A program made the position numbers and the translations under genes. 64,000 nucleotides of DNA, from positions 248,001 to 312,000 of the forward strand of contig NZ_AQQZ01000003.1 in assembly GCF_001205715.1 (NCBI RefSeq), written 5' to 3'. This DNA comes from Pseudaestuariivita atlantica (GTDB lineage Bacteria > Pseudomonadota > Alphaproteobacteria > Rhodobacterales > Rhodobacteraceae). Positions 1 to 8,807 of the stretch are shown in pieces (the stretch's first letter is position 1; each line of letters begins with the position of its first letter). Under the pieces are notes generated by a model that was not told the DNA's origin, searched no databases, and saw only the letters and a program-made list of their open reading frames with translations.

Positions 1-1821
1 GGTGCCGGTCAGGACCAGCCCGTCCGCGACCTCTGCCGCGTTCGCGATGTTGTCGCCTTCGACATCGGTGTCGATGGAGACCGCGTTGACCGTGTCCACC
101 CGGACCGAGCGCATGGCGGTCGCCGTGTTGCCCGCCGCGTCGGTCGAGATGACGGTGATCTGCGCGTCGTATTCGCCCGCGGGCACGTCCACGGCGCTGA
201 AATCAACGCTCCACGTGCCATCATCCGCCACGGTGGCGGGCAGCGTGACGTCGCCCATCGTGACCATCACGGTGGAGCCGATGCTGGTGGTGCCGGTCAC
301 GGTGAAGCCCGCCGTCGCCTCGGCCGCGTTCACGACATCGTCGCCGGTGATCGCGTCGGCGCTGATCGTCACCGCGTTCACGGTGTCGATGCGGAAGGTT
401 TCGGTGTGGGAGGACGAGTTGCCCGCCGCGTCGGTGGTCGTGGCGGTCACCGTCACGTCGTATTCGCCGCCGGGCAGTTCGTTCGCCGGGATATCGAGCG
501 TCCAGACCCCGTCATCGCCGACCACCGCCGTGCCCGAATAGCCGCCCACCGTGATCGTCAGGGTCGCGCCGGGTGTCGAAGTGCCGCTGACCTGGAAGCC
601 GGCCGAGTTTTCGTCCGCGTTTACAACGCCTTCGCCGCCGACATTCTGCCAGTCGATGGTGATGGGATGCGGGATCGTGTCGATCTCGATCTCGTCTTCG
701 ACGGTGGTCGAGTTGCCGAAGGCATCCGTGGTCACGATGGTCACCGGCAGGGTCAGTTCGCCTTCGGGCAGTTCACCCACGGCAAAGACGACGGCCCAGT
801 TGCCGTCGGCATCGACGACCGTGGTGTGGGTGACGCCATTGGCGGTGACGGTGACGGTTGCGCCCGCCTCGCCCGTGCCGCCGACTTCGATGCCGTCGCT
901 GTAATCCTCGGCATTGGTGATGTCGCCCACCGACACGACGCCGTCGTTCAGCGTGATGTCCGGCGGGGTGGTGTCGATGGTAACCGTCGGACCGGTCAGC
1001 GTATGGGTCGTGCCGCCGGGATCGGTGATGACCACCCGGATGTCGTGGTCGCCATCATCGGGGAAGGTGCCGTCGACGAAGGTCGCGGTCCACGTGCCGT
1101 CGTCCCCCACCACGGTGTCGACCGTCTGGTTGCCGATGGTGATGGTGACGGTGCTGCCGGTTTGCCCGGTGCCGCCAACCGTGATCGTCTGGTCGTCGTC
1201 GGAATCGTCACCGCCGATCACGACGGTGGTCGTGGGCGTGTCGAGCGTCGGCGTCACGGTGCCGCCGCCATTGCCGCCGCCCCCGCCATTGCCGCCGTCG
1301 CCCGCAAGCCCCGCCACGGCAAGACCCGCCGCCGCGCCGCCCGCCAGAAGGCGGCCGATCCCGCCGCCACCGAGCAGACCCGCAGCCAGCATCGACACGC
1401 TGTCACCCTCTGCCGCCAGTTCGGCGGACAGGATCTCGGGCCGGTCGAGGAAGATCAGGTCGTCGTCGGGGCTCCACTTGCCCCAGGCCTCGGTCGGGCC
1501 GTAATTGGCGAACAACACGCCGTCCGAGGACGCGTCGAACGTGACCTCGTTCAGGGCACCATCCGCCGACAGGAACAGCCGCGATTGCGGCGCGCCGTCA
1601 TCGCCGAAATAGTCATCGATCACGAGGATACGGCCATCGGCCAGCGTGATGACCAGCTTGTCGCCGTCCCGGAAATACCCGCGCAGATCGCTTTGGGCGA
1701 GGTTCAGCGAGACTTCGCGACCTGCTCCGCCTTCGATCCGCGTCTGTTCGGCATCGACTGCCACAATGCCACGTTCAATGCTGCCCGCACCACTACGGAC
1801 CACGAAATCAATCGCGCTCAT
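1..1821 (-). CDS. BapA-like large repetitive adhesin, 5' part (cut by window edge)
   Basis: The first 607 codons of a very large surface adhesin are visible; the 3' end lies left of the window. Residues 1 to about 125 look like the BapA-prefix domain (many short beta strands, GDKLVITLADGRILVIDDYF). A Gly/Ala-rich linker follows at about 145-187, then Ig-like repeats of about 100 residues, each ending near a DT(V/I/P)-type junction and carrying GTGxxGxTVTVT motifs. At least four full repeats and part of a fifth are present. In this family the N-terminal region sits near the outer membrane, the repeats form a stalk and a C-terminal signal directs type I secretion; neither that C-terminus nor a secretion system is in view. 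Proteins of this type promote attachment and biofilm. The ATG at 1821 precedes the prefix domain directly. Family call is firm; ligand and full length are unknown. Confidence 0.85.
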   Translation of the reverse strand, partial: MSAIDFVVRSGAGSIERGIVAVDAEQTRIEGGAGREVSLNLAQSDLRGYFRDGDKLVITLADGRILVIDDYFGDDGAPQSRLFLSADGALNEVTFDASSDGVLFANYGPTEAWGKWSPDDDLIFLDRPEILSAELAAEGDSVSMLAAGLLGGGGIGRLLAGGAAAGLAVAGLAGDGGNGGGGGNGGGTVTPTLDTPTTTVVIGGDDSDDDQTITVGGTGQTGSTVTITIGNQTVDTVVGDDGTWTATFVDGTFPDDGDHDIRVVITDPGGTTHTLTGPTVTIDTTPPDITLNDGVVSVGDITNAEDYSDGIEVGGTGEAGATVTVTANGVTHTTVVDADGNWAVVFAVGELPEGELTLPVTIVTTDAFGNSTTVEDEIEIDTIPHPITIDWQNVGGEGVVNADENSAGFQVSGTSTPGATLTITVGGYSGTAVVGDDGVWTLDIPANELPGGEYDVTVTATTTDAAGNSSSHTETFRIDTVNAVTISADAITGDDVVNAAEATAGFTVTGTTSIGSTVMVTMGDVTLPATVADDGTWSVDFSAVDVPAGEYDAQITVISTDAAGNTATAMRSVRVDTVNAVSIDTDVEGDNIANAAEVADGLVLTGT

Positions 1822-2082
1822 GAAACCACCGCTCTTACCTCAGGGCCGCCTCTTTTCGGGCGTGCCGCGTTTTTGCTCTGCCATTTCGTTACCGCAATTC
1901 CGCCACATTCGCTAGCGTTTTATGAGGATTCCCGAATTGGCCGGATGGCACGAATGCAATTGCGGCAAAAATGGCACCATTCGCCCCAGTGGATTGCGTT
2001 TCCTCAACATGATGTGGCTGCCGCTAGGGCAATCCGCTGGCGTCGCGGGCAGATTTGGAACGGTGGAGGGGAAATTCGGCGG
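1822..2082. other. Intergenic region upstream of the adhesin gene
   Basis: This 261-bp spacer separates the adhesin start from the stop of the oxidoreductase, both on the minus strand. It is more AT-rich than its flanks, with several short A and T runs near 1870-1975, and probably holds the adhesin promoter. I see no convincing ORF, terminator or named operator. Confidence 0.4.
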
Positions 2083-3177
2083 CTATTTCACCTCCACGGC
2101 GGCGCCCGTGCGGGCGGAAAGCTGCGCCGCCTGCCCCATTTCGACGGCGCGCGCGCCGTCGATCAACCCGACCTCGGGCGTTCCGCCCGAGCGCACCAGT
2201 TCAAGGAAACGCGCGTGCTGGTAGAAGGTCGACCCGTTGTGGTCGCCGGCGTCGAGGATGGTGGGATCAACCGGGATCTCGACCATCTGTGGGCCTTTCG
2301 GGTGGCGCGGCGAGACGATCACCTGCGGCACCGGCGGCACACCGAGGTGCGTGGGCCAGAACCGGCCCGGTCCGGGCACCAGCGCCTCGATCTTGCCCTT
2401 GGGGCCGACGGCGCTGATCTCTTCCTGGTAGCGCGCACCTTCGGCGTACATGCACAATTCCAGCATGGCGCGCGCGCCGCTGTCGAAATCGACGATGACA
2501 TAGGCCGTGTCCCAGATGTCGGGCACTTCGCCGTCATAGGCTTCGGACAGGTGGTTCACCTCCTGCCCCGCGCTGGCCATGATCCGCACCGGTTCGGCCT
2601 TCAGGATCAGGCGCATCAGGTCGAAGAAGTGGCAGCATTTTTCCACCAGCGTCCCGCCCGTGTAGCGGTTGAACCTGTTCCAGTCGCCGACCTTGGGCAA
2701 AAAGGGAAACCGGTGTTCGCGGATCGTCAGCATCTTGACCCCGCCGGTCGCCGCCTCGACCTGTTCGATCAGCGCCTGCACGGGCGGCATGTAGCGGTAT
2801 TCCATCGCCACCCAGATCGGCGCGGGATAGGACGCGCCCAGATCGCGGACGCGCCTGGCATCGTCGGGATCGGTAAAAAGCGGCTTTTCGATCAGCAGCG
2901 GCAACGGGTTGCGCGCGGCGATCTCTTCCAGCTGCGGCACGTGCAGGTAGTTGGGCGAGGCGACCAGCAGGCAATCCAAGTCGTCGCGGGACAGAAGCGC
3001 CCAGACGCTTTCCATCATCTCGGCGCTCGGCGCGATGGCCTTGGCCGCCGCGCCCATAATCTCGTCCGGCTCATAGATGGCCGCGACCCGCGCGCCGTTC
3101 AGAAGCGCGATGTTGCGCAGGTGCTCCTGCCCCATCATGCCACAGCCGATGATCCCGTAATTGATGACCTGCGTCAT
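2083..3177 (-). CDS. Gfo/Idh/MocA family NAD(P)-dependent oxidoreductase
   Basis: A 364-residue cytoplasmic dehydrogenase. The N-terminus holds a Rossmann fold with the dinucleotide loop GIIGCGMMGQEH (about residues 7-18). The family EKP motif (LLIEKPLF) falls near residue 100, and a C-terminal alpha/beta substrate domain follows; length is normal. Members oxidise or reduce sugars, inositols and related polyols. The start at 3177 follows GAGGGACGC and lies just past the end of the GntR gene, so the two are probably cotranscribed. The divergent monooxygenase/TRAP genes suggest that it works on a product of the imported compound. The exact substrate cannot be read from the sequence. Confidence 0.88.
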   Translation of the reverse strand: MTQVINYGIIGCGMMGQEHLRNIALLNGARVAAIYEPDEIMGAAAKAIAPSAEMMESVWALLSRDDLDCLLVASPNYLHVPQLEEIAARNPLPLLIEKPLFTDPDDARRVRDLGASYPAPIWVAMEYRYMPPVQALIEQVEAATGGVKMLTIREHRFPFLPKVGDWNRFNRYTGGTLVEKCCHFFDLMRLILKAEPVRIMASAGQEVNHLSEAYDGEVPDIWDTAYVIVDFDSGARAMLELCMYAEGARYQEEISAVGPKGKIEALVPGPGRFWPTHLGVPPVPQVIVSPRHPKGPQMVEIPVDPTILDAGDHNGSTFYQHARFLELVRSGGTPEVGLIDGARAVEMGQAAQLSARTGAAVEVK

Positions 3178-3184
3178 GCGTCCC

Positions 3185-3913
3185 TCACCTGATGCGCGCG
3201 ACATATGTCGCCACGCGTGTGTCGATCCAGTTTCTCGAAGCCTCGACGGCCTGCCCCCGGTGATCCCAAGAGACCCGCGTGATGCAGACGCACGGCGCCC
3301 CGGTCGCAACCCCGAATGTCGGCGGCGCCCAGTCGGGCACCGGCGCCAGCCCCACGCGGTCCTCGGCCTGCGACACCCAGAAGCCCAGCTTTGTCCGGTA
3401 ATGCAGGTACAGCGATTCCGACAGGTCCGCCGCGCTTAGCGTCCCGGTGCGGTCGCCGTCGAGCCAAATCTCTTCCAGCACCGCCACCTGCCCCGACAGC
3501 GAGCGAAGCCGCCGGATGCGGTGCCCTTCGGCGGACGGCCCGAAATGCGGCAGGTCGCGGGGTTTCGAACGGCGGTCGACGGACAGGACCTCTGCCGTGG
3601 GAAGGCCCCCGCCTTCGAGCAGTTCGACGCGGAACAGCGCATAGACGTTGTCGGGGTGATCGGGGATGCGCACGTAATTGCCCGACCCCTGCCGCCGTTC
3701 GAGGAACCCGCGCGCGGTCAATTCGGCCAGCGCCTTGCGCAGGGTGCCGACCGATGTGCCAAGCGACGCCGCCAAGTCCCGTTCGGGCGGCAACTTGTCA
3801 CCCTCGATATACCGGCCCGCCGCGATCTCGCGGATCAGTAGCTCGCTCAGCTGAACGTAGATCGGCAGGGTGGCGTGGTCGGGCATCTTCGTGCGGTGCA
3901 ACAATTGATACAC
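3185..3913 (-). CDS. GntR-family regulator with UTRA ligand domain
   Basis: A 242-residue HutC-type regulator. Residues about 15-80 form a winged helix-turn-helix (IYVQLSELLIREIAAG, PPERDLAASLGTS, TLRKALAEL, QGSGNYV). Residues about 95-240 form a UTRA effector domain (EEIWLDGDRTG, ITRVSWDHRGQAVEASRNW). The longest reading starts at a GTG (3913); an ATG at 3886 after ACGAAG is an alternative. It lies between the divergent catabolic operon and the dehydrogenase, so it most likely represses both until a pathway ligand binds. Two ATTGAT direct repeats lie in the divergent promoter region, overlapping the longest start. Confidence 0.9.
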   Translation of the reverse strand: MYQLLHRTKMPDHATLPIYVQLSELLIREIAAGRYIEGDKLPPERDLAASLGTSVGTLRKALAELTARGFLERRQGSGNYVRIPDHPDNVYALFRVELLEGGGLPTAEVLSVDRRSKPRDLPHFGPSAEGHRIRRLRSLSGQVAVLEEIWLDGDRTGTLSAADLSESLYLHYRTKLGFWVSQAEDRVGLAPVPDWAPPTFGVATGAPCVCITRVSWDHRGQAVEASRNWIDTRVATYVARIR

Positions 3914-3920
3914 TATTGAT
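3904..3920. promoter_or_regulatory. Candidate GntR operator: two ATTGAT direct repeats
   Basis: ATTGAT occurs at 3904-3909 and again at 3915-3920, 11 bp apart and thus on one DNA face. The repeats sit where the divergent promoters of the GntR gene and the monooxygenase operon should lie. Assignment as the binding site is inference from position and spacing. Confidence 0.35.
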
Positions 3921-3975
3921 CTACATGAACGCCAATGCTACGCAAGGTAAAAGTGCTGCCAAACCAGAGTCGTGC

Positions 3976-5130
3976 ATGACAATCGTACCCATTACCTCGC
4001 CCGATCTGGACGCTGTCGAAGTGTCGTGGTTTTCAGCGCTGTGTTCCGACGATTACCAGTTCCTCGGCGTGCCGGATGGCGCGTTGCGGTCGTCATGGGC
4101 GCATTGCCGCGACATTGTGCTTGAGGCCGAGGCGCAGGGGTTTCGCAACATCCTGTGCCCCTCGTCCTACCAGGTGGGGCAGGACACGCTGTCTTTCGTC
4201 GCGGGCTGCGCGCCGCTGACGTCGAAAATCAACATGCTGGCCGCCGTCCGGTGTGGCGAGATGCAGCCCATCATGCTGGCACGCACCATCGCGACGCTGG
4301 ATCACATGATGGAAGGCCGCCTGACGGTGAACATCATCTCGTCCGACTTTCCGGGTGAGAAGGCCGACAGCGCCTATCGCTACCAGCGCTCGCGCGAGGT
4401 GGTCGAGATCCTCAAGCAGGCGTGGACGCAGGACGAGATCAACTACCAGGGCGAGGTCTACCAGTTCGAGGGCCTCACCACCGATCCCGCGCGCCCCTAT
4501 CAAACCGGCGGACCGCTTCTTTATTTCGGGGGGTATTCGCCTCCGGCGCTCGACCTGTGCGGGCAGCATTGCGATGTCTACCTGATGTGGCCGGAAACCA
4601 AGGACATGCTGGAAGGCCGCATGAAGGCCGTGAACGCGGTGGCGGAAAAGTATGACCGCACGCTCGACTATGGCCTGCGCGTGCACATGATCGTGCGCGA
4701 TACCGAGGCAGAGGCACGCGAATACGCCGAATACATCGTGTCCAAGCTTGATGACGAATACGGACAGCTGATCCGCAACCGCGCGCTCGACAGCACGTCG
4801 CTGGGCGTTTCGCACCAGGCGCGGGCGCGGGAGCTGGCGGACCAGTTCGGATATACCGAACCGAACCTCTGGACCGGCGTGGGCCGGGCGCGGTCGGGCT
4901 GCGGCGCGGCGCTGGTAGGGTCGACCGACCAGGTCCTGTCCAAGCTGGAAGAGTACCAGAAGATGGGCATCCGCGCCTTCATCCTGTCGGGCTATCCGCA
5001 TATCGACGAGGCCCGCCATTTCGGCAGCCGCGTCCTGCCGCAGATGAAGACCTGTTCGCTGCCGCAGGCCTATGGCCGCGTGCCCGAAAGCGCCCCCGAC
5101 ACACCCCTAGCCGCCGGAGAGCGCCGCTGA
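3976..5130 (+). CDS. LLM-class flavin-dependent monooxygenase, SsuD/alkanesulfonate type
   Basis: A 384-residue protein of the bacterial luciferase-like TIM-barrel family, close in length to alkanesulfonate monooxygenase SsuD. Family features include EVSWFSALC near the N-terminus, FRNILCPSSYQVGQD, RTIATLDHMMEGRLTVNI, PLLYFGGYSPPALDL and, near the end, GSTDQVLSKLEEYQKMGI. Such enzymes use reduced FMN and oxygen to split C-S or related bonds. The flavin reductase needed for FMNH2 supply is encoded two genes downstream. The stop overlaps the next start (TGATG), so coupling is likely. The start at 3976 is preferred; an in-frame ATG at 3925 would add 17 residues but has no visible ribosome site. 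Together with the AKR, the cluster recalls sulfoquinovose desulfonation, but the substrate is not proven. Confidence 0.87.
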   Translation: MTIVPITSPDLDAVEVSWFSALCSDDYQFLGVPDGALRSSWAHCRDIVLEAEAQGFRNILCPSSYQVGQDTLSFVAGCAPLTSKINMLAAVRCGEMQPIMLARTIATLDHMMEGRLTVNIISSDFPGEKADSAYRYQRSREVVEILKQAWTQDEINYQGEVYQFEGLTTDPARPYQTGGPLLYFGGYSPPALDLCGQHCDVYLMWPETKDMLEGRMKAVNAVAEKYDRTLDYGLRVHMIVRDTEAEAREYAEYIVSKLDDEYGQLIRNRALDSTSLGVSHQARARELADQFGYTEPNLWTGVGRARSGCGAALVGSTDQVLSKLEEYQKMGIRAFILSGYPHIDEARHFGSRVLPQMKTCSLPQAYGRVPESAPDTPLAAGERR

Positions 5131-6017
5131 TGGACCGAGTTTCCCTGACAGATGATCTGAGCTTTTCGCGCCTTGTCTACGGCATGTGGCGGCTGGGTGA
5201 CGATGCCGACACCTCGCCCGCCCATGTGCGCGCCAAGATCGACGCCTGCCTCGACCAGGGGATCACCACCTTCGACCAGGCCGACATCTATGGCGGCTAC
5301 GAGGCCGAGGAAATCCTCGGCACCGCGATGACGCCCGACTTGCGCGGCAAGATGGAAATCGTGACCAAGTGCGACATCGTCGCGCCCGCGGGGCGGTATT
5401 CGGATGCGCGCGTCAAGTATTACGACACCTCGCGGGCGCATATCCTTGCCTCGGTCGATCACTCGCTGCGGTTGATGAAGATCGACCATATCGACACGCT
5501 GCTGATCCACCGCCCCGACCCGATGATGGACCATTTCGAGACCGGCGCCGCGCTGGACGAGGTCGTGGCCTCGGGCAAGGTGCGCACCGTGGGCGTGTCG
5601 AACTTCAAGCGCCACGACTGGACGCTGCTGCAATCGGCGATGAAGACGCCGCTGGTGACCAACCAGATCGAGATCAGCGTGCTGCACCACGTGCCCTTCA
5701 CCAACGGTGACGTCGCCTACCTGCAAGAGGCCGGCGTGCCGATCATGGCGTGGTCGCCGCTGGCGGGCGGCGCGCTGTTCGAAGCGTCGAACGCCGGATT
5801 GCGCGATCTTCTGTCCAAAATCGGGGCGGATCACGGCGTGGATGACACGGCGGTTGCCGTGGCGTGGCTTCTCGCCCACCCTGCGCGGATCATTCCGGTG
5901 ATGGGCACCAACAACCTCGACCGGATCGGGCGGATCGGCGATGCTGCGAAAGTCGGCCTCGACCGGCAGACGTGGTTTGAAATCTATACCGCGGCGCTAG
6001 GTCACGAGGTTCCCTGA
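5130..6017 (+). CDS. Aldo/keto reductase (YdhF-like)
   Basis: A 295-residue AKR TIM barrel. The expected tetrad is visible: Asp and Tyr in TTFDQADIYGGYEAEE, Lys in EIVTKCDIV and His in TLLIHRPDP. The C-terminal nucleotide region reads IIPVMGTNNLDRI. The protein should be an NADPH-dependent reductase of aldehydes or keto sugars. Both ends overlap neighbours (TGATG with the monooxygenase, ATGA-type overlap with the flavin reductase), so the three are translated as one unit. In the known SMO desulfonation pathway an AKR reduces the aldehyde left after monooxygenation; a similar step here is an inference. Confidence 0.88.
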   Translation: MDRVSLTDDLSFSRLVYGMWRLGDDADTSPAHVRAKIDACLDQGITTFDQADIYGGYEAEEILGTAMTPDLRGKMEIVTKCDIVAPAGRYSDARVKYYDTSRAHILASVDHSLRLMKIDHIDTLLIHRPDPMMDHFETGAALDEVVASGKVRTVGVSNFKRHDWTLLQSAMKTPLVTNQIEISVLHHVPFTNGDVAYLQEAGVPIMAWSPLAGGALFEASNAGLRDLLSKIGADHGVDDTAVAVAWLLAHPARIIPVMGTNNLDRIGRIGDAAKVGLDRQTWFEIYTAALGHEVP

Positions 6018-6538
6018 TGTCGATCGAGCTGCGCCACCCCATGACCCAGACGTTCCAGCCCTCTCCCGACACAGCGCGCGACCTGCGCGATGCCCTCGGG
6101 CGGTTCGGCACCGGTGTCACGGTGGTGACCTGCACCGATGACGAGGGGCCGCTGGGGATCACCGCCAACAGCTTTGCCAGCGTGTCGCTTGACCCGGCGC
6201 TGGTGCTCTGGTCGCCGGCGAAGGCATCGAAACGCTATGCGAGCTTTGCCGCGGCGAAATCGTTTGCCATCCACATCGTCGGCGCCGACCAGCACCACCT
6301 GTGCCACCGCTTCGCCCGTGACGGGCGCGCGTTTGACGGTGCCGAGTGGCGCACTGGCCGGGACGGCGCCCCCATTCTGGACGGCGCGCTGTCGGTGTTC
6401 GAATGCACGACGCACGCAATGCACGACGCGGGCGATCACACGATCATCGTCGGACGGGTGGACCACGTGACCACCGGTTCCGGCGCGCCGCTGCTGTTCT
6501 ACGGCGGCAAATACGGAGGGTTCACCGAGCCCGACTAA
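6017..6538 (+). CDS. Flavin reductase (DIM6/NTAB, HpaC-like)
   Basis: A 173-residue FMN/FAD reductase domain protein. Family signatures are ALGRFGTGVTVVT near residues 27-39, GITANSFASVSLDPALVLWSP at about 48-68, and a final HTIIVGRVDHV...LLFYGGKYG. It supplies reduced flavin to a partner monooxygenase, here almost certainly the LLM enzyme two genes upstream. Its start overlaps the AKR stop. A gap of about 60 bp with a strong GGAGG-type site leads into the TRAP genes. Confidence 0.9.
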   Translation: MSIELRHPMTQTFQPSPDTARDLRDALGRFGTGVTVVTCTDDEGPLGITANSFASVSLDPALVLWSPAKASKRYASFAAAKSFAIHIVGADQHHLCHRFARDGRAFDGAEWRTGRDGAPILDGALSVFECTTHAMHDAGDHTIIVGRVDHVTTGSGAPLLFYGGKYGGFTEPD

Positions 6539-6598
6539 ATCGCGCGACCCGGTCAGACCAACCAGAAACCGGGCGCCACGAAGGGAGGAGAAACGGCC

Positions 6599-7261
6599 AT
6601 GCCTGCGCTGCTTGCGCTTCTGGCGCCGTTCCAGTTTTTCAACGACCACGTGCTGCGCGTGGGGCGCTGGATCGCGGTTGTCTGCATCGCGCTGATGGTT
6701 GTCTTCATCCTGATCCAGGTGTTCTTCCGCTACGTGCTGAACAACGCCCTTCCCTGGCCGGACGAGGCCGCGCGGTTCATGATGCTGTGGATGACCGGGC
6801 TGATCGCGCCCTCGGCCTATCGCCGGGGCGGGTTCGTGGCGATCGACATGATCGAACGCGCGCTGCCGGTGTCGATCAACCGCCTGCTGACGCTTGCGCT
6901 GCTGGCCCTGTCGCTGATGGTGCTGCTGGTCGCGGTGCAGCACGGCAACAAGCACATCACCTCGGGGTGCCTCTTCAAGACGTCGACGCTGTGGCTGCCG
7001 TTCAAGTTCGAATTCAACGTGCCGCTCTGGCCCACGAACCTCGACCTGACGCTGTGCACCCGCCAGAACTGGACCTTCGGGTTCGAATGGGGCTGGCAGA
7101 AGATGCCGCGCGCGGTTGTCTTCGCCTCGCTCTACGTGGGTGTGATCCTGCTGATCGTGGTGAATATCGAGCTGATCCTGCGGCAGGTGATCGCCCTTCT
7201 GGGCGGGTCCGGGCGGCTGCGCTCCTTCGACGATCCAAACCTGCAGAATTCGGGGGGCTGA
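6599..7261 (+). CDS. TRAP transporter small permease (DctQ)
   Basis: A 220-residue inner-membrane protein with about four transmembrane segments: near residues 22-45 (WIAVVCIALMVVFILIQV), 60-80, 95-115 and 165-190. The DctQ signature FFRYVLNNALPWPDEAARFMM is present. A hydrophilic loop of about 40 residues between the last two segments is longer than in minimal DctQ proteins. AAGGGAGGAG lies seven bases before the start. It pairs with DctM directly downstream, three bases after the stop, to import an organic acid or sugar derivative with sodium ions. Confidence 0.92.
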   Translation: MPALLALLAPFQFFNDHVLRVGRWIAVVCIALMVVFILIQVFFRYVLNNALPWPDEAARFMMLWMTGLIAPSAYRRGGFVAIDMIERALPVSINRLLTLALLALSLMVLLVAVQHGNKHITSGCLFKTSTLWLPFKFEFNVPLWPTNLDLTLCTRQNWTFGFEWGWQKMPRAVVFASLYVGVILLIVVNIELILRQVIALLGGSGRLRSFDDPNLQNSGG

Positions 7262-7264
7262 CGC

Positions 7265-8740
7265 ATGCTGATCTGGTTCCTGCCGCTTTTCCTCGTCTTC
7301 CTGATGATCGGCCTGCCGGTGTTCTTCGGGATGCTGGCAGCCCCCGGCATCCTATTGATCCTCAACGGGCAGGAGCGCGACGTCGCGCTGCTTTATCGCA
7401 ATGTCTACAACGGGATGGACAGCTTTCCGCTGATGGCGATCCCGTTCTTCATGCTGGCGGGTGAGTTGATGAACCGCGGCGGCATCACCGAACGGCTTGT
7501 CGAGTTCAGCCAGGCGTTGATGGGCCACCTGCGCGGCGGGCTGGCGCAGGTGAACATCCTGTCCTCGATCCTCTTTGCCGGTCTGTCCGGCTCCGCCGTC
7601 GCCGATACCTCGGCGCTCGGGTCCATGCTGATCCCCGCGATGGAGAAAGAGGGCTATTCCCGCCGCTTCGCCGCCGCCGTGACCGCCGCGTCCTCGGTCA
7701 TCGGGCCGATCATCCCGCCTTCGGGCATCATGATCATCTACGCCTACGTGATGGGTGAATCGGTCGCCGCGCTGTTCCTCGCGGGCATCGTGCCGGGCAT
7801 CCTTGTGGGCGTGGGCCTGATGATCATGGTCCGCGTCACCGCCGACCGCTACAACCTGCCCGCCGCCAAGCGCGTGGTCCTGTCTGACGCCCCGCTCAAG
7901 AAACGGGAATCGGTGTTTTCATGGGTGCTGATCCGGCTGAACCTTGGCGGGCTTCTGTATCTTTTCGTCCCGCTGTCGTCCGAGGCGGACACGTTCCTGA
8001 AACTCGGCGCCTTCGCGATCTGCCTCGCCGCCGTCCACGCCTTCCTGATCTACCTGCGCCGCTCGGTCAGCCCCGCGTTCCGCCTGACCTGCAAACGCGC
8101 CGTGGTGCCGCTGCAGACGCCTATCCTGATCCTCGGCGGTATCCTCATCGGCATCTTCACCCCGACCGAGGCCGCCACCGTCGCCGTCGCCTATGCGCTG
8201 GTCGTTGGGTTCGTGATCCTTGGCACGATGCGCGCGAAGGACCTGCCGCAGATCCTGATGAACGCGGCCTCGACCTCGGCCGTGGTGCTCTTGCTGGTGG
8301 GATCGGCGATGGCGTTCAAGACCGTCGTGTCGCTGTCCTACGCGCCGCAGATCATGGCGGAGTTCATGCTGTCGCTGTCGGAAAACCCGCTGATCCTGCT
8401 GTTCCTCATCAACCTGCTCTTGTTCGTCGTCGGCATGTTCCTCGACGCCGGTCCGGCGATCATCATCCTCGGGCCGATCCTCGGGCCGATCTTCGTCGAC
8501 CTCGGCGTGCATCCCGTCCACTTCGCCATCATCATGAGCGTGAACCTGACCGTGGGGCTGGCGACGCCACCCATGGGACTTGTGCTGTTCGTCGCCTCGT
8601 CGGTATCTGGCGAAAAGGTCGACAGCATCGCCCGCGCCATCCTGCCCTTCCTCGCCATCGAGGTCGTGGTGATCTTCCTGATCACCTACATCCCCGCCAT
8701 TTCCATGACGATCCCGCGTCTCACCGGGTTCGTCCAATAA
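7265..8740 (+). CDS. TRAP transporter large permease (DctM)
   Basis: A 491-residue polytopic membrane protein with about 12 hydrophobic segments. DctM hallmarks include MAIPFFMLAGELMNRGGI, GLSGSAVADTSALGSMLIP and IIPPSGIMIIYAYV, and a second-half repeat with LDAGPAIIILGPILGP and GLATPPMGLVLFV. It is the channel half of the tripartite carrier. The middle (about residues 215-270) is a longer linker than usual. The binding-protein gene comes after a short hairpin-containing spacer. Confidence 0.93.
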   Translation: MLIWFLPLFLVFLMIGLPVFFGMLAAPGILLILNGQERDVALLYRNVYNGMDSFPLMAIPFFMLAGELMNRGGITERLVEFSQALMGHLRGGLAQVNILSSILFAGLSGSAVADTSALGSMLIPAMEKEGYSRRFAAAVTAASSVIGPIIPPSGIMIIYAYVMGESVAALFLAGIVPGILVGVGLMIMVRVTADRYNLPAAKRVVLSDAPLKKRESVFSWVLIRLNLGGLLYLFVPLSSEADTFLKLGAFAICLAAVHAFLIYLRRSVSPAFRLTCKRAVVPLQTPILILGGILIGIFTPTEAATVAVAYALVVGFVILGTMRAKDLPQILMNAASTSAVVLLLVGSAMAFKTVVSLSYAPQIMAEFMLSLSENPLILLFLINLLLFVVGMFLDAGPAIIILGPILGPIFVDLGVHPVHFAIIMSVNLTVGLATPPMGLVLFVASSVSGEKVDSIARAILPFLAIEVVVIFLITYIPAISMTIPRLTGFVQ

Positions 8741-8747
8741 CCTTGTG

Positions 8748-8770
8748 GGGTGCGCGTTTTTTGCGCACCC
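8748..8770 (+). terminator. Intercistronic hairpin between dctM and dctP
   Basis: GGGTGCGC at 8748-8755 pairs perfectly with GCGCACCC at 8763-8770 around a T-rich 7-base loop. No T-tract follows, so this is more likely an mRNA-stabilising or attenuating hairpin than a full terminator. It may help the periplasmic protein accumulate above the permeases. Confidence 0.5.
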
Positions 8771-8807
8771 TGCCCTTACCAGAGCATCTGACAACAGGGA
8801 GACCCAC

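Noticed and set aside
406-3192. A 928-codon open frame on the plus strand
   Set aside because: It lies antisense to the adhesin and Gfo/Idh genes, has Arg/His/Gly-rich low-complexity sequence typical of GC-rich shadow frames, and shows no domain.
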